Below are positions 55,674 to 62,872 of a stretch of DNA of 64,000 bases, piece by piece. Every line of letters begins with the position of its first letter. The first letter of the stretch is position 1. The position numbers were made by a program, and so were the translations under genes. Source of the DNA: Arthrobacter sp. Leaf141 (GTDB lineage Bacteria > Actinomycetota > Actinomycetes > Actinomycetales > Micrococcaceae); NCBI RefSeq assembly GCF_001424565.1, contig NZ_LMOL01000004.1:151096-215095 (forward strand), given 5' to 3'. The notes below the pieces were generated by a model that worked only from the letters and a program-made list of their open reading frames with translations, ran no database searches and was not told the origin of the DNA.

Positions 55674-56660
55674 ATGACGCTTGTGCTCACCGCTTCCGTT
55701 CTCGAAACCCTGGCGCACCTGCCGGCCACCATTGCCGCCGTGGAGCAGGCCTTCGCCGACATCACCACCGGCACGGCCTGCCAGCCCGCCCCCACGTCCA
55801 TGCAACTGCCCTCTTCGGACGGGCGGTACATCCTGATGTCCGGCCTGGCGGACACCCAGGGCCTGGCAGGGGTGAAGCTGCTCTCCGACCTTCCGGCCAA
55901 CCGTGACGCGGGGCTGCCCAGCCAGCGCTCCAGTATCCTGCTGGCGGACCAGCAAACCGGTGAGACGCTGGCCCTGCTGGATGGCCGGGTGCCCACCAGG
56001 GTGCGGACCGCTGCCGCCAGCGCGGTGGCCAGCAAACACCTGGCCCGGCCCAACAGCTCCACGCTGGGACTTATCGGTGCCGGTGCGCTCGCCGTGGCCC
56101 ACGTGGAGGCGATGCTCTGTGTCCTGCCCATTGACACCGTGGTGGTGTGGTCCCGGAGCGCCGCCACCGTTGAAGCATTCAAGGCGCGCATCAGTCACCT
56201 GCCGGTCAAGGTGGTGGCTGCCGGCACCATCCGCGGCACCGTGGAAGCCGCCGACGTCCTCTGCACCCTGACGCCGTCTGTGGAGCCGTTGGTCCGCGGC
56301 GAATGGTTCCTGCCCGGTTTGCACGTCAATGCCGTGGGGGCGCGCCCCCGCCCCACCCACCGGGAAATCGATGCCGCCGGAATCGCCCGGTCGGAGCTCT
56401 TTGTGGACAGCATCGCGACGGCCCGGGAAAAGTCCGGCGACCTGCTCATGGCCATCGAGGAAGGCTCGGTGACCCTGATGGACATCCGCGGTGAGCTGGG
56501 GCAGGTAGTAGCAGGGCAGGTCCCCGGCCGGACACACGATGCAGCCATCACACTGTTTGATTCGGTGGGGGTAGGAATGCAGGACGTCGCCATCGGGCGC
56601 CTGCTCTACGATGCGGCGGTCAGCCAGGGGCTGGGACTGGACGTCAACATGGCCGGCTGA
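55674..56660 (+). CDS. Ornithine cyclodeaminase/mu-crystallin family protein
   Basis: A 328-residue NAD-dependent enzyme-like protein of the ornithine cyclodeaminase / alanine dehydrogenase / mu-crystallin group. Visible are the RSSILLADQQTGETLALLDGRVPTRVRTAA region with the conserved substrate-binding Arg and Lys environment, STLGLIGAGALAVAHVEAML as Rossmann motif, and HVNAVGARPRPTHREID. Members deaminate ornithine to proline, reduce cyclic imines, or act on opine-like compounds. GAGGTACCC precedes ATG 55674. It lies 151 bases after the GntR gene on the same strand and opposite the opp/amidohydrolase operon, so it probably handles an amine released by them. Confidence 0.88.
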   Translation: MTLVLTASVLETLAHLPATIAAVEQAFADITTGTACQPAPTSMQLPSSDGRYILMSGLADTQGLAGVKLLSDLPANRDAGLPSQRSSILLADQQTGETLALLDGRVPTRVRTAAASAVASKHLARPNSSTLGLIGAGALAVAHVEAMLCVLPIDTVVVWSRSAATVEAFKARISHLPVKVVAAGTIRGTVEAADVLCTLTPSVEPLVRGEWFLPGLHVNAVGARPRPTHREIDAAGIARSELFVDSIATAREKSGDLLMAIEEGSVTLMDIRGELGQVVAGQVPGRTHDAAITLFDSVGVGMQDVAIGRLLYDAAVSQGLGLDVNMAG

Positions 56661-56681
56661 GACTTCCCGGCTGCCGGTGGC

Positions 56682-56687
56682 TAGGCT
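56682..56687 (+). promoter_or_regulatory. -10 hexamer TAGGCT of the second GNAT gene
   Basis: TAGGCT is seven bases before ATG 56695 and is the same hexamer as at 787. No ribosome site intervenes. Confidence 0.5.
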
Positions 56688-56694
56688 GGCAGCC

Positions 56695-57198
56695 ATGGAC
56701 TACCAGCTCCGACAGGCCACCCCCGACGATGCCGAGGCCGTGGTGCACCTGCACACCCTGGCCCACGAACAGGCCTACGCACATCTGATGTCCGCGGACT
56801 TCTTTCGGAGCCGCCGGGCCAGCATCCCCGAGCGGGTGGAGCGGCGGCGGCCCTATCTGGCCGTGGACGAGCCGCGCATTATCGCCCTGGACGCGGACAA
56901 CAGGCTGGTGGGCCTGGCCGACGCCGGCCCGCCGCGTGACGACGATGGTCCAGAGGACCTGGAGCTGTACTCGATCTACACCCTGGACCACACCCACGGG
57001 ACAGGGCTTGGTGCGGCCCTGCTGGAAGCGGCGATCGGCGGTTCAGCCGCTTATCTGTGGGTGCTGGCGGAGAACCCGCGGGCGTTCGCCTTTTATGCCA
57101 AGCACGGCTTCCGGCCGGACGGGAAGACGGGGCTGCTGCCGCCCGAGTGGGAAAAGGTGCCGGAACTGCGGATGACGCGCCCCGCCGTCGGCCGCTGA
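56695..57198 (+). CDS. GNAT family N-acetyltransferase
   Basis: A 167-residue acetyltransferase. It begins MDYQLRQATPDDAEAVVHLH, has a LELYSIYTLDHTHGTGLGAALLEAAI acetyl-CoA motif (T-GLGAAL in place of RGxGxG/A) and ends with AYLWVLAENPRAFAFYAKHGFRPDG, the usual Asn-Tyr pair. The acceptor is unknown. Although it lies 34 bases after the cyclodeaminase-like gene, its own -10-like hexamer suggests separate expression. A hairpin follows before the convergent DUF2177 gene. Confidence 0.87.
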   Translation: MDYQLRQATPDDAEAVVHLHTLAHEQAYAHLMSADFFRSRRASIPERVERRRPYLAVDEPRIIALDADNRLVGLADAGPPRDDDGPEDLELYSIYTLDHTHGTGLGAALLEAAIGGSAAYLWVLAENPRAFAFYAKHGFRPDGKTGLLPPEWEKVPELRMTRPAVGR

Positions 57199-57210
57199 AC
57201 GGCCGCTGAA

Positions 57211-57232
57211 CGGCCGGCCGCAAAACCGGCCG
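57211..57232. terminator. Hairpin between GNAT and DUF2177 genes
   Basis: CGGCCGG and CCGGCCG form a perfect 7-bp stem around CCGCAAAA, between converging stops at 57198 and 57249. Confidence 0.45.
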
Positions 57233-57248
57233 CCGGAACCGTAGCCGG

Positions 57249-57683
57249 TCAGCGTGTCGCGGGCTCCTTCCGGAGGACCTTGCCCAGCACCAGGACCGTC
57301 AGCCAGGTGACCACGGCGCAGGCCACGGTGCCCCAGGCGATGTCCGTCAGCGCCACGAGGGTGGGGAATCCCTGCAGCACGGCCAGCCCGGTCAGCGCCC
57401 ACGTGGCGTAGGTGAAGAAGCCGAAGAGCGCGGCACCGGTGATGCGCTGGCGCAGCGTGGCCCGCCGGTCGTTGGGCCGGATGCCGTAGTGCACCATGCC
57501 GGCCACGTAGATGAGGTAAAAAGCAACGGCAGCTACGTAGTTCGTGTCCGCGGCGATCAGGTCGCCGATTTGGGCCTTGTACTGCGGGTTGGCCACGCCG
57601 AGGATCCAGACCACGTCCAGGGCGGCGAAGATCACGGCTGCGACGGCGTAGCTTTGCAGCCATCGTTTGAGGTGCGGTTTCAT
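57249..57683 (-). CDS. DUF2177 membrane protein
   Basis: A 144-residue protein with four helices of the DUF2177 family. It has the conserved LQSYAVAAVIFAALDVVWILGVANPQYKAQIG opening (in order) and FYLIYVAGMVHYGIRP, followed by ALFGFFTYATWALTGLAVL and a final helix. The function is unknown. CAGGAG lies six bases before the ATG. Its start overlaps the acyl-CoA ligase stop by four bases, so it is cotranscribed with that enzyme and may serve lipid metabolism. Confidence 0.87.
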   Translation of the reverse strand: MKPHLKRWLQSYAVAAVIFAALDVVWILGVANPQYKAQIGDLIAADTNYVAAVAFYLIYVAGMVHYGIRPNDRRATLRQRITGAALFGFFTYATWALTGLAVLQGFPTLVALTDIAWGTVACAVVTWLTVLVLGKVLRKEPATR

Positions 57684-59548
57684 GCCTGGCTCCTGGGGTC
57701 GGTGTAGAGGCCTTCCACGATGTGGCGGGCCCTGTCGGTGAAGGCGCTGCGTTTGAGTTTCATGGTGGGGGTGACGTTGCCGTTGGCCTCGCTGAGGTCG
57801 GCCAGGAGCAGCACAAAACGGCGGACCTGCTCCGAGCGGGCAATTTTGGCGTTCGCGGAGCTGACGGCCTGGCCAATAGCGGTGAGGAGCCGGGCGTCCT
57901 CGATCTGGATGGCCCCGCCGTCCACCGGGATCTTCAGGGCGGCGAGTTCGGCGAAGCCTTCGCGTTCGGCCCAGGCGGTAACGGACTCTGGGTCCAGCAG
58001 CACCAGCCCGCCCAGGTACGGTTTGCCTTCGCCCACCATCACGGCGTGCGCCACCAGCGGATCGCCCTCCACGTAGCCTTCCCAGATGGAGGGCGAGACG
58101 GTTTTGCCGCCGGCGGTGACAATGACGTCCTTGAGCCGGCCCTTGATGGTGAGCCTGCCCTGCGCGTCGAGTTCGCCCAGGTCGCCGGTGTGGAAGAAGC
58201 CGTCCGTGAAGGCGGCGGCGTTGTCCGCAGCACGCCGGTACCCGGCGAAAACACCCACGCCGCGGGCCAGCACCTCGCCCTCCTCCGTGAGCCGGACGGT
58301 GGTTCCCGGCATGGGCACCCCCACGGTCCCGGCCTTGATGGCCCCGGGCAGGTTTCCGGTCAGCGGCGCGGTGGTTTCGGTCAGGCCGTAGCCTTCGATC
58401 ACGGGAAGGCCCAGGCCGCGGAAAAACAGGGAGAGCTCGGCGTCCAGGGCCGCGGCCCCGGAGAGCAGGTAGTCCAGCCGGCCGCCCACCAACGCGCGGA
58501 GGCGGGCGTAGAAAAGCCTGTCGAACACGGCGTGCCGGGCACGCAGGCCCAGCGGGGCACTGACTGTTGGGTCGGCGTCGTGCGCTTCCGCAAAACGGCC
58601 CCACTCGACGGCGGTGCGCTGCGCCGCAGCCCAGACCCGTCCCAGCCGCTTTTTCGCCGCAGCCCCGGCCGCCGAGGCCTGGATTTTCTGCAGCACGCGG
58701 GGGACCACCACCAGGAACGTGGGCCGCAGGGCACCGAGGGCGGGCACCACCTCGCGGGGATCGGCCAGGTGCGCGATCCGCATGCCGTTGGCCAGGCAGA
58801 TCAGCTGCAGGCCGCGGGCCAGCACGTGGGCCATGGGCAGGAAGATGATGGTGTTGCCGCCCTCGCGGACCACCGCCGAGTACGCGGCCGCCACGTTCAG
58901 GACCTGGCCCACAAAGTTGCCGTGGGTGATCAGGGCGCCCTTCGGGGCAGCGGTGGTGCCGGACGTGTACACGATGGTGGCCACCGAATCGGGGCCGGCC
59001 AGCAGCCGGCGTTCCTCCACCTCGGCATCCACGACGCCGGCACCCCGCTCCACGAGGTCCGCCAGGTCCGCGCCCGGGCGGGAGTCCATGGTCCAGATGC
59101 CCAGGTGGTCCAGCCCTGCCTCGTCGAAACCGCGGGACAGCAGGTCCGCGTGCGTTTCCGTGCCGGCCACGGCCAGCCGCACCTCGGCGTCAGCCAGGAT
59201 GGCGATCACCTGGGGGAGCGCGGAGGTTTCGTAGACCGGGACCACCACGGCGCCGGCAAACCAGGCCGCCATGTCCGCCAGGGCCCACTCGTACCGGGTG
59301 GGCGACATGATGGCGAGCGAATCGCCGGGCTGCACGCCCGCGGCGATGAAGCCCTTGGCCAGGGCGCGGACCTCGTTGGCAAACTGCTGCGTGGTCACCT
59401 GCCGCCAGGGGTCGGTGATGGCGGCGCCGGACGTCCGGACCTCGAAGGCCACGTGGTCAGGGCTGGTGCCGAGCCGTTCCAGCAGGAGATCGGTGGCGTT
59501 GCGGTGGCCGGCAGTGTGGACCAGGGGTGGGGAGGTGAACTCTCTCAC
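57680..59548 (-). CDS. Long-chain fatty acid-CoA ligase (AMP-binding)
   Basis: A 622-residue adenylate-forming enzyme that activates a carboxylic acid to its CoA thioester. The AMP-binding loop is TIVYTSGTTAAPKG near 205. GYGLTETTAPLTGN lies near 395, and DGFFHTGDLGELDAQGRLTIKGRLKDVIVTAGGK marks the hinge and C-terminal domain (read in order, near 475-510). The length and organisation match FadD15-like long-chain ligases. GTG 59548 overlaps the stop of the MarR gene. It is probably repressed by that MarR protein and induced by a fatty or aromatic acid. Confidence 0.92.
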   Translation of the reverse strand: MREFTSPPLVHTAGHRNATDLLLERLGTSPDHVAFEVRTSGAAITDPWRQVTTQQFANEVRALAKGFIAAGVQPGDSLAIMSPTRYEWALADMAAWFAGAVVVPVYETSALPQVIAILADAEVRLAVAGTETHADLLSRGFDEAGLDHLGIWTMDSRPGADLADLVERGAGVVDAEVEERRLLAGPDSVATIVYTSGTTAAPKGALITHGNFVGQVLNVAAAYSAVVREGGNTIIFLPMAHVLARGLQLICLANGMRIAHLADPREVVPALGALRPTFLVVVPRVLQKIQASAAGAAAKKRLGRVWAAAQRTAVEWGRFAEAHDADPTVSAPLGLRARHAVFDRLFYARLRALVGGRLDYLLSGAAALDAELSLFFRGLGLPVIEGYGLTETTAPLTGNLPGAIKAGTVGVPMPGTTVRLTEEGEVLARGVGVFAGYRRAADNAAAFTDGFFHTGDLGELDAQGRLTIKGRLKDVIVTAGGKTVSPSIWEGYVEGDPLVAHAVMVGEGKPYLGGLVLLDPESVTAWAEREGFAELAALKIPVDGGAIQIEDARLLTAIGQAVSSANAKIARSEQVRRFVLLLADLSEANGNVTPTMKLKRSAFTDRARHIVEGLYTDPRSQA

Positions 59549-60027
59549 GGGGTGTCTTTCTCGGAAAGGGTGAGCAGGTGGTGCTGCATCAGCTGCAGGA
59601 CGGTGTTGAGGAAGGTGCCGATCTCTGCCTGCTGGTCCTGGGGGAGCGAGGCCAGGTGGTCGCTGGTGGCAGTGACCAGCGGGCGCATCAGTGCGCTGAT
59701 GGCCGCTGCGGCTGCCGGGGTGCAGGTGACGTGGACCTGGCGCCGGTCCTCTGAGCTGCGGAGCCGCTCCACAAAACCGTGCAGCTCCAGCCGGCTGACG
59801 ATCGCGGTGGTGGTGGCTGCGGTGGCGCCGAGCTGGGCGGCCAATGCGCCCACTGTCATGGGCCCGGCCTGGGACACGGCTCCAAGCGCACGGTAGTCGG
59901 TCAGGTTCAGCCCCAGGTGCCGGGCCACCTCGCGCTCCGTCTCATTCGCCATGGTGAGCAGCGCCTGGAGCATAAAGGCCGACGGATGAAGTAGGGGAGT
60001 GTCCGGCGGCCCTTCGTGAGATAGCAT
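59545..60027 (-). CDS. MarR family regulator of the acyl-CoA ligase operon
   Basis: A 160-residue winged-helix protein. A short head is followed by the dimer helices (LLHPSAFMLQALLTMANETEREVARHLGLNLTDYRAL in order), the recognition helix region PMTVGALAAQLGATAATTTAIVSRLELHGF, and the wing RLRSSEDRRQVHVTCT. The ATG is preceded by TACTAT at six bases, so it is probably leaderless, with operators directly upstream. It leads the chain marR-ligase-DUF2177 joined by GTGA/ATGA overlaps, an arrangement that suggests self-limiting control of one lipid-activating pathway. Confidence 0.9.
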   Translation of the reverse strand: MLSHEGPPDTPLLHPSAFMLQALLTMANETEREVARHLGLNLTDYRALGAVSQAGPMTVGALAAQLGATAATTTAIVSRLELHGFVERLRSSEDRRQVHVTCTPAAAAAISALMRPLVTATSDHLASLPQDQQAEIGTFLNTVLQLMQHHLLTLSEKDTP

Positions 60028-60033
60028 GTCTCT

Positions 60034-60072
60034 ATAGTAATCAAATTGGTTTGAACATCAAAGACTGTTGAT
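60034..60072 (-). promoter_or_regulatory. MarR promoter and operators
   Basis: TACTAT on the minus strand (60034-60039) is six bases from the marR ATG. TCAAATTGGTTTGA (60041-60054) is a 5+4+5 inverted repeat at the -35 position. A second, ATCAA-N6-TTGAT (60057-60072), follows. Both repeats use ATCAA/TTGAT-like arms, as MarR sites do. Confidence 0.6.
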
Positions 60073-60141
60073 TGTCAGGATGCTTGCCAAGGGGGAACCG
60101 CCGTGCTGCAGCGCACGCCGGGCCGTATGAAAGGAACACCC

Positions 60142-61011
60142 ATGACCACCAAGAGCCGAAATGCCCTCATCAGCATCCCCATCGTGGTGGTGGTGGGTGC
60201 CCTGATCGCGCTGGCCGGCAGCCAGGGAGGATCCACCATCGGCGGTGTCTCCGTCTTCGCGATCGGGGTGGCTGCCGCGTTTGTGATCCAGTGGCTGGTC
60301 TTCATCCCGTCCTTCGCCGCGCAGACGGAAAAGTTCTACGACTTCACCGGCGCCCTGACCTACATCGCCATCACCATCTTCCTGGTGCTGGCCTCACCGG
60401 GAGTGGATGCCCGCGGCCTGATCCTCGCTGCCATGGTGGTGTTCTGGGCCATCCGGCTGGGCAGCTTCCTGTTCCTGCGGGTGATGAAGCATGGCAAGGA
60501 CGACCGGTTTGACGAGATCAAGCCCGACTTCCCCCGCTTCCTGAACACCTGGACGGTGCAGGGCCTCTGGGTAGTGCTCACCGCCGCGCTCGCCTGGGTG
60601 GCCATCACCTCGGACAAAAAAGTGGGCCTGGACTGGTTCACTGTGGTGGGCGTCCTTGTGTGGGCCGTGGGCATCGCCATCGAAATCACCGCCGATATCC
60701 AGAAATCCGCTTTCAAGGCAGACCCCGCCAACGAAGGCCGGTACATCTCCACCGGTCTCTGGTCCAAGTCCCGCCACCCCAACTACTTCGGCGAAATCAC
60801 GCTCTGGGTGGGCGTTGCCATCATCACCCTGCCCGTGCTCCAGGGCTGGCAGTGGGCCGCGCTGATCTCCCCGGTGTTTGTGGCCCTGCTGCTCACCAAG
60901 GGCAGCGGCGTCCCGCTCCTGGAAGCGAAGGCCGACAAAAAGTGGGGCGGCCAGGCCGACTACGAGGACTACAAGAAAAACACCCCGGTCCTGATCCCCA
61001 AACTGAAGTAG
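60142..61011 (+). CDS. DUF1295 (steroid reductase-like) membrane protein
   Basis: A 289-residue membrane protein with seven helices of the DUF1295 group, related to 3-oxo-5-alpha-steroid 4-dehydrogenase and isoprenylcysteine methyltransferase C-terminal domains. The family mark is FKADPANEGRYISTGLWSKSRHPNYFGEI in order, near 200-228, with the RHPNYFGE motif that binds NADPH or a methyl donor. The natural substrate is unknown. ATG 60142 follows GAAAGGAACACCC; 13 upstream codons were excluded. A perfect 19-bp terminator follows. Confidence 0.88.
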   Translation: MTTKSRNALISIPIVVVVGALIALAGSQGGSTIGGVSVFAIGVAAAFVIQWLVFIPSFAAQTEKFYDFTGALTYIAITIFLVLASPGVDARGLILAAMVVFWAIRLGSFLFLRVMKHGKDDRFDEIKPDFPRFLNTWTVQGLWVVLTAALAWVAITSDKKVGLDWFTVVGVLVWAVGIAIEITADIQKSAFKADPANEGRYISTGLWSKSRHPNYFGEITLWVGVAIITLPVLQGWQWAALISPVFVALLLTKGSGVPLLEAKADKKWGGQADYEDYKKNTPVLIPKLK

Positions 61012-61032
61012 GACTTCGGCTCGGAATTGTTC

Positions 61033-61074
61033 ACGGCCGACGGCGGCACCCGGGTGGGTGCCGCCGTCGGCCGT
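61033..61074 (+). terminator. Perfect 19-bp stem terminator
   Basis: ACGGCCGACGGCGGCACCC and GGGTGCCGCCGTCGGCCGT are exact complements around a GGGT loop, starting 22 bases after the DUF1295 stop. There is no T-run, which is common for I-shaped terminators in actinobacteria. Confidence 0.75.
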
Positions 61075-61143
61075 TAAGCGCTGGCCAGGGAAGCGGCCCG
61101 TCAGTTACGTTGGACGATTGAAATCTTTTAATGTGGGGGACTT

Positions 61144-61581
61144 ATGCCGGTACGAAACGCCGTTCGGAGGACAGCGGTGGCAGGCCTTGCCGCACTCACG
61201 CTGGCTTCCTGCACCGCGGTGCCTCAACAACCTGCGCTGGCGATTCTTGACCGGCCAGCCACGAATGACGATGCCGTCCCGGCGTTCGTCGACCTTTCCG
61301 ACATGGCTGCTGACAGTGTGCGTCTGGCTGCCGAGGACGGGGGCTTCCGGTTTTACCTTGCCCGCCCAGCCCGGGACGCCGGGTTCTGCCTGATCCAGGT
61401 GGCCGACGGGGATGGAGACCGGTGGGGATCGGCCTGCAAATCCGACGGCGGGCCCGTCCTGACGGCGAACCTGCTGGGCTATGGCGGCGACGCTGCTGTG
61501 GTGGCCGACGATGCCGACGCCGGGGATCTCGTGGCGCAGGGCTACGAGGCGGTCCAGGACAACATCTTCCTCCGGCGCTGA
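61144..61581 (+). CDS. Small lipoprotein of unknown function
   Basis: A 145-residue predicted lipoprotein. The signal MPVRNAVRRTAVAGLAALTLASC ends in a lipobox with Cys23, after an RR pair that is not a full Tat motif. The mature part is acidic (DDAVPAFVDLSDMAADSVRLAAEDGGFRFYLARPARDAGFCLIQV in order) and has two further cysteines about 14 residues apart that may bridge. I recognise no family. GGGGGA is close (three bases) to the ATG. It stands alone between the terminator and the LacI operators. Confidence 0.7.
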   Translation: MPVRNAVRRTAVAGLAALTLASCTAVPQQPALAILDRPATNDDAVPAFVDLSDMAADSVRLAAEDGGFRFYLARPARDAGFCLIQVADGDGDRWGSACKSDGGPVLTANLLGYGGDAAVVADDADAGDLVAQGYEAVQDNIFLRR

Positions 61582-61711
61582 GCCGACGAACTCGACACGC
61601 AAGTTCATTTTCGACCCGCTCATTCCCTGCCGCGACAGGTATATGGGTGGCGCGATGGAAGGTGCGAGTCGGTGCGGAATGTGCGCGTCGAAACCACGGG
61701 AATCAGATGGT

Positions 61712-61725
61712 TGACAGCGCTGTCA
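61712..61725 (+). promoter_or_regulatory. LacI operator copy 1 TGACAGCGCTGTCA
   Basis: A perfect 14-base palindrome with a central CG, preceded by T so that TTGACA could also serve as a -35 element. Confidence 0.75.
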
Positions 61726-61756
61726 GGGGAGCGTTACCGTTGGGAAGCGCCATCAC

Positions 61757-61770
61757 TGACAGCGCTGTCA
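61757..61770 (+). promoter_or_regulatory. LacI operator copy 2 TGACAGCGCTGTCA
   Basis: A copy identical to that at 61712, start-to-start distance 45 bases, ending 15 bases before the lacI ATG. A pair of identical sites suits a tetramer or looped repressor controlling lacI and the GH42 gene behind it. Confidence 0.75.
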
Positions 61771-61785
61771 ATCCAAAGGAGCACC

Positions 61786-62826
61786 ATGGAGTCCGTTAGC
61801 CGCGCAGTTCGCCCGGCCGCCGTCTCCATGACTGACGTGGCCCGCCATGCAGGGGTGTCACTGAAGACCGTTTCCCGGGTGGTCAACGCGGAGCAGCATG
61901 TCAGTGGCGCCGTCCGCGAAACCGTCCAGCGGGCCATCGAAGAGCTGGGTTACCAGCCCAACGGTGCAGCCCGGGCCCTGGCGTCCAAGCGGACCAGGCG
62001 CATCGGCATGATTGCCGCCAGCACCTCCTTCTCCGGCCCGTCCGCCATCCTGGACGGCGTCGAAAAGGCCGTCCGCCAGCAGGGCTACTCGCTGGCGCTC
62101 GTCCGGACGCAACCGGACGAAGGCTACGAAGTCCAACACGCCATCGCCCAGCTCATCGGCCAGGGCATCGACGGGCTGATCCTTTCCCAACCCGTGGGAC
62201 CGGATAATCCGGGAATCCAAGGCCCCGCCGGCGTTCCCCTGCTGAGTATCGACTACCCCGACGCGCGGCACAGCGCCGGGGAAATAGTTGTCGGGACCGA
62301 TGAAGTGGACGGGGCGCGGCAGGCCGTCAACCATCTTTTGTCCCTGGGGCACCGCACGGTGTGGCACCTGGGCGGTGACCCGGCGTGGGCCGCGGCCCGC
62401 CAGCGCGCCCGCGGCTGGCGCGAAACGCTGGAAGCGGCCGGCGCCTCCGTCCCCGAACCCGTTTTCGGCGACTGGACGGCGGCCTCGGGGTTTGCGCAGA
62501 TGCAAAAAATGCTCGACGCCGGCAGCCCCACCGCCGTCTTTGTTGCCAACGACCAGATGGCCATCGGCGCCATCCACGCCCTGGAGCGGTCCGGCCGGAG
62601 CGTCCCGGGTGACGTCAGCGTGGTGGGATTCGACGATGCTGACGAATCCGCGTTCCTCCACACACCCCTGACCACCATCAGGGCGGACTTCCAGGACACG
62701 GCGCGCCAAGGCGTCTTCCGCCTCATTGAGGCCATTATCGGCCGGGACGAGGCGCCCAGGCAGTTCACGCTCCCGGTCCACCTGGTGATCCGTGAGTCCA
62801 CCGCTCCGCCACGCAACGGCGGCTAG
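61786..62826 (+). CDS. LacI family regulator of the second GH42 gene
   Basis: A 346-residue repressor. The HTH head VSMTDVARHAGVSLKTVSRVVNAEQHV lies at about 13-39. RRIGMIAASTSFSGPSAILDG opens the core. HRTVWHLGGDPAWAAARQRARGWRETLEAAG and AVFVANDQMAIGAIHALERSG are typical, and the close is VSVVGFDDADESAFLHTPLTTIRADF. ATG 61786 follows AAAGGAG. Probably autoregulated through the two identical palindromes, with the downstream beta-galactosidase in the same unit (46-base gap). Confidence 0.93.
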   Translation: MESVSRAVRPAAVSMTDVARHAGVSLKTVSRVVNAEQHVSGAVRETVQRAIEELGYQPNGAARALASKRTRRIGMIAASTSFSGPSAILDGVEKAVRQQGYSLALVRTQPDEGYEVQHAIAQLIGQGIDGLILSQPVGPDNPGIQGPAGVPLLSIDYPDARHSAGEIVVGTDEVDGARQAVNHLLSLGHRTVWHLGGDPAWAAARQRARGWRETLEAAGASVPEPVFGDWTAASGFAQMQKMLDAGSPTAVFVANDQMAIGAIHALERSGRSVPGDVSVVGFDDADESAFLHTPLTTIRADFQDTARQGVFRLIEAIIGRDEAPRQFTLPVHLVIRESTAPPRNGG

Positions 62827-62872
62827 CCAACTCCGCTCCCTCTGCCATCCCGCGAGCCTGAAAGGCACCACC

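Noticed and set aside
57722..59896. A 724-codon frame opposite the acyl-CoA ligase
   Set aside because: Low-complexity shadow of a gene whose catalytic motifs are intact; no start signal.
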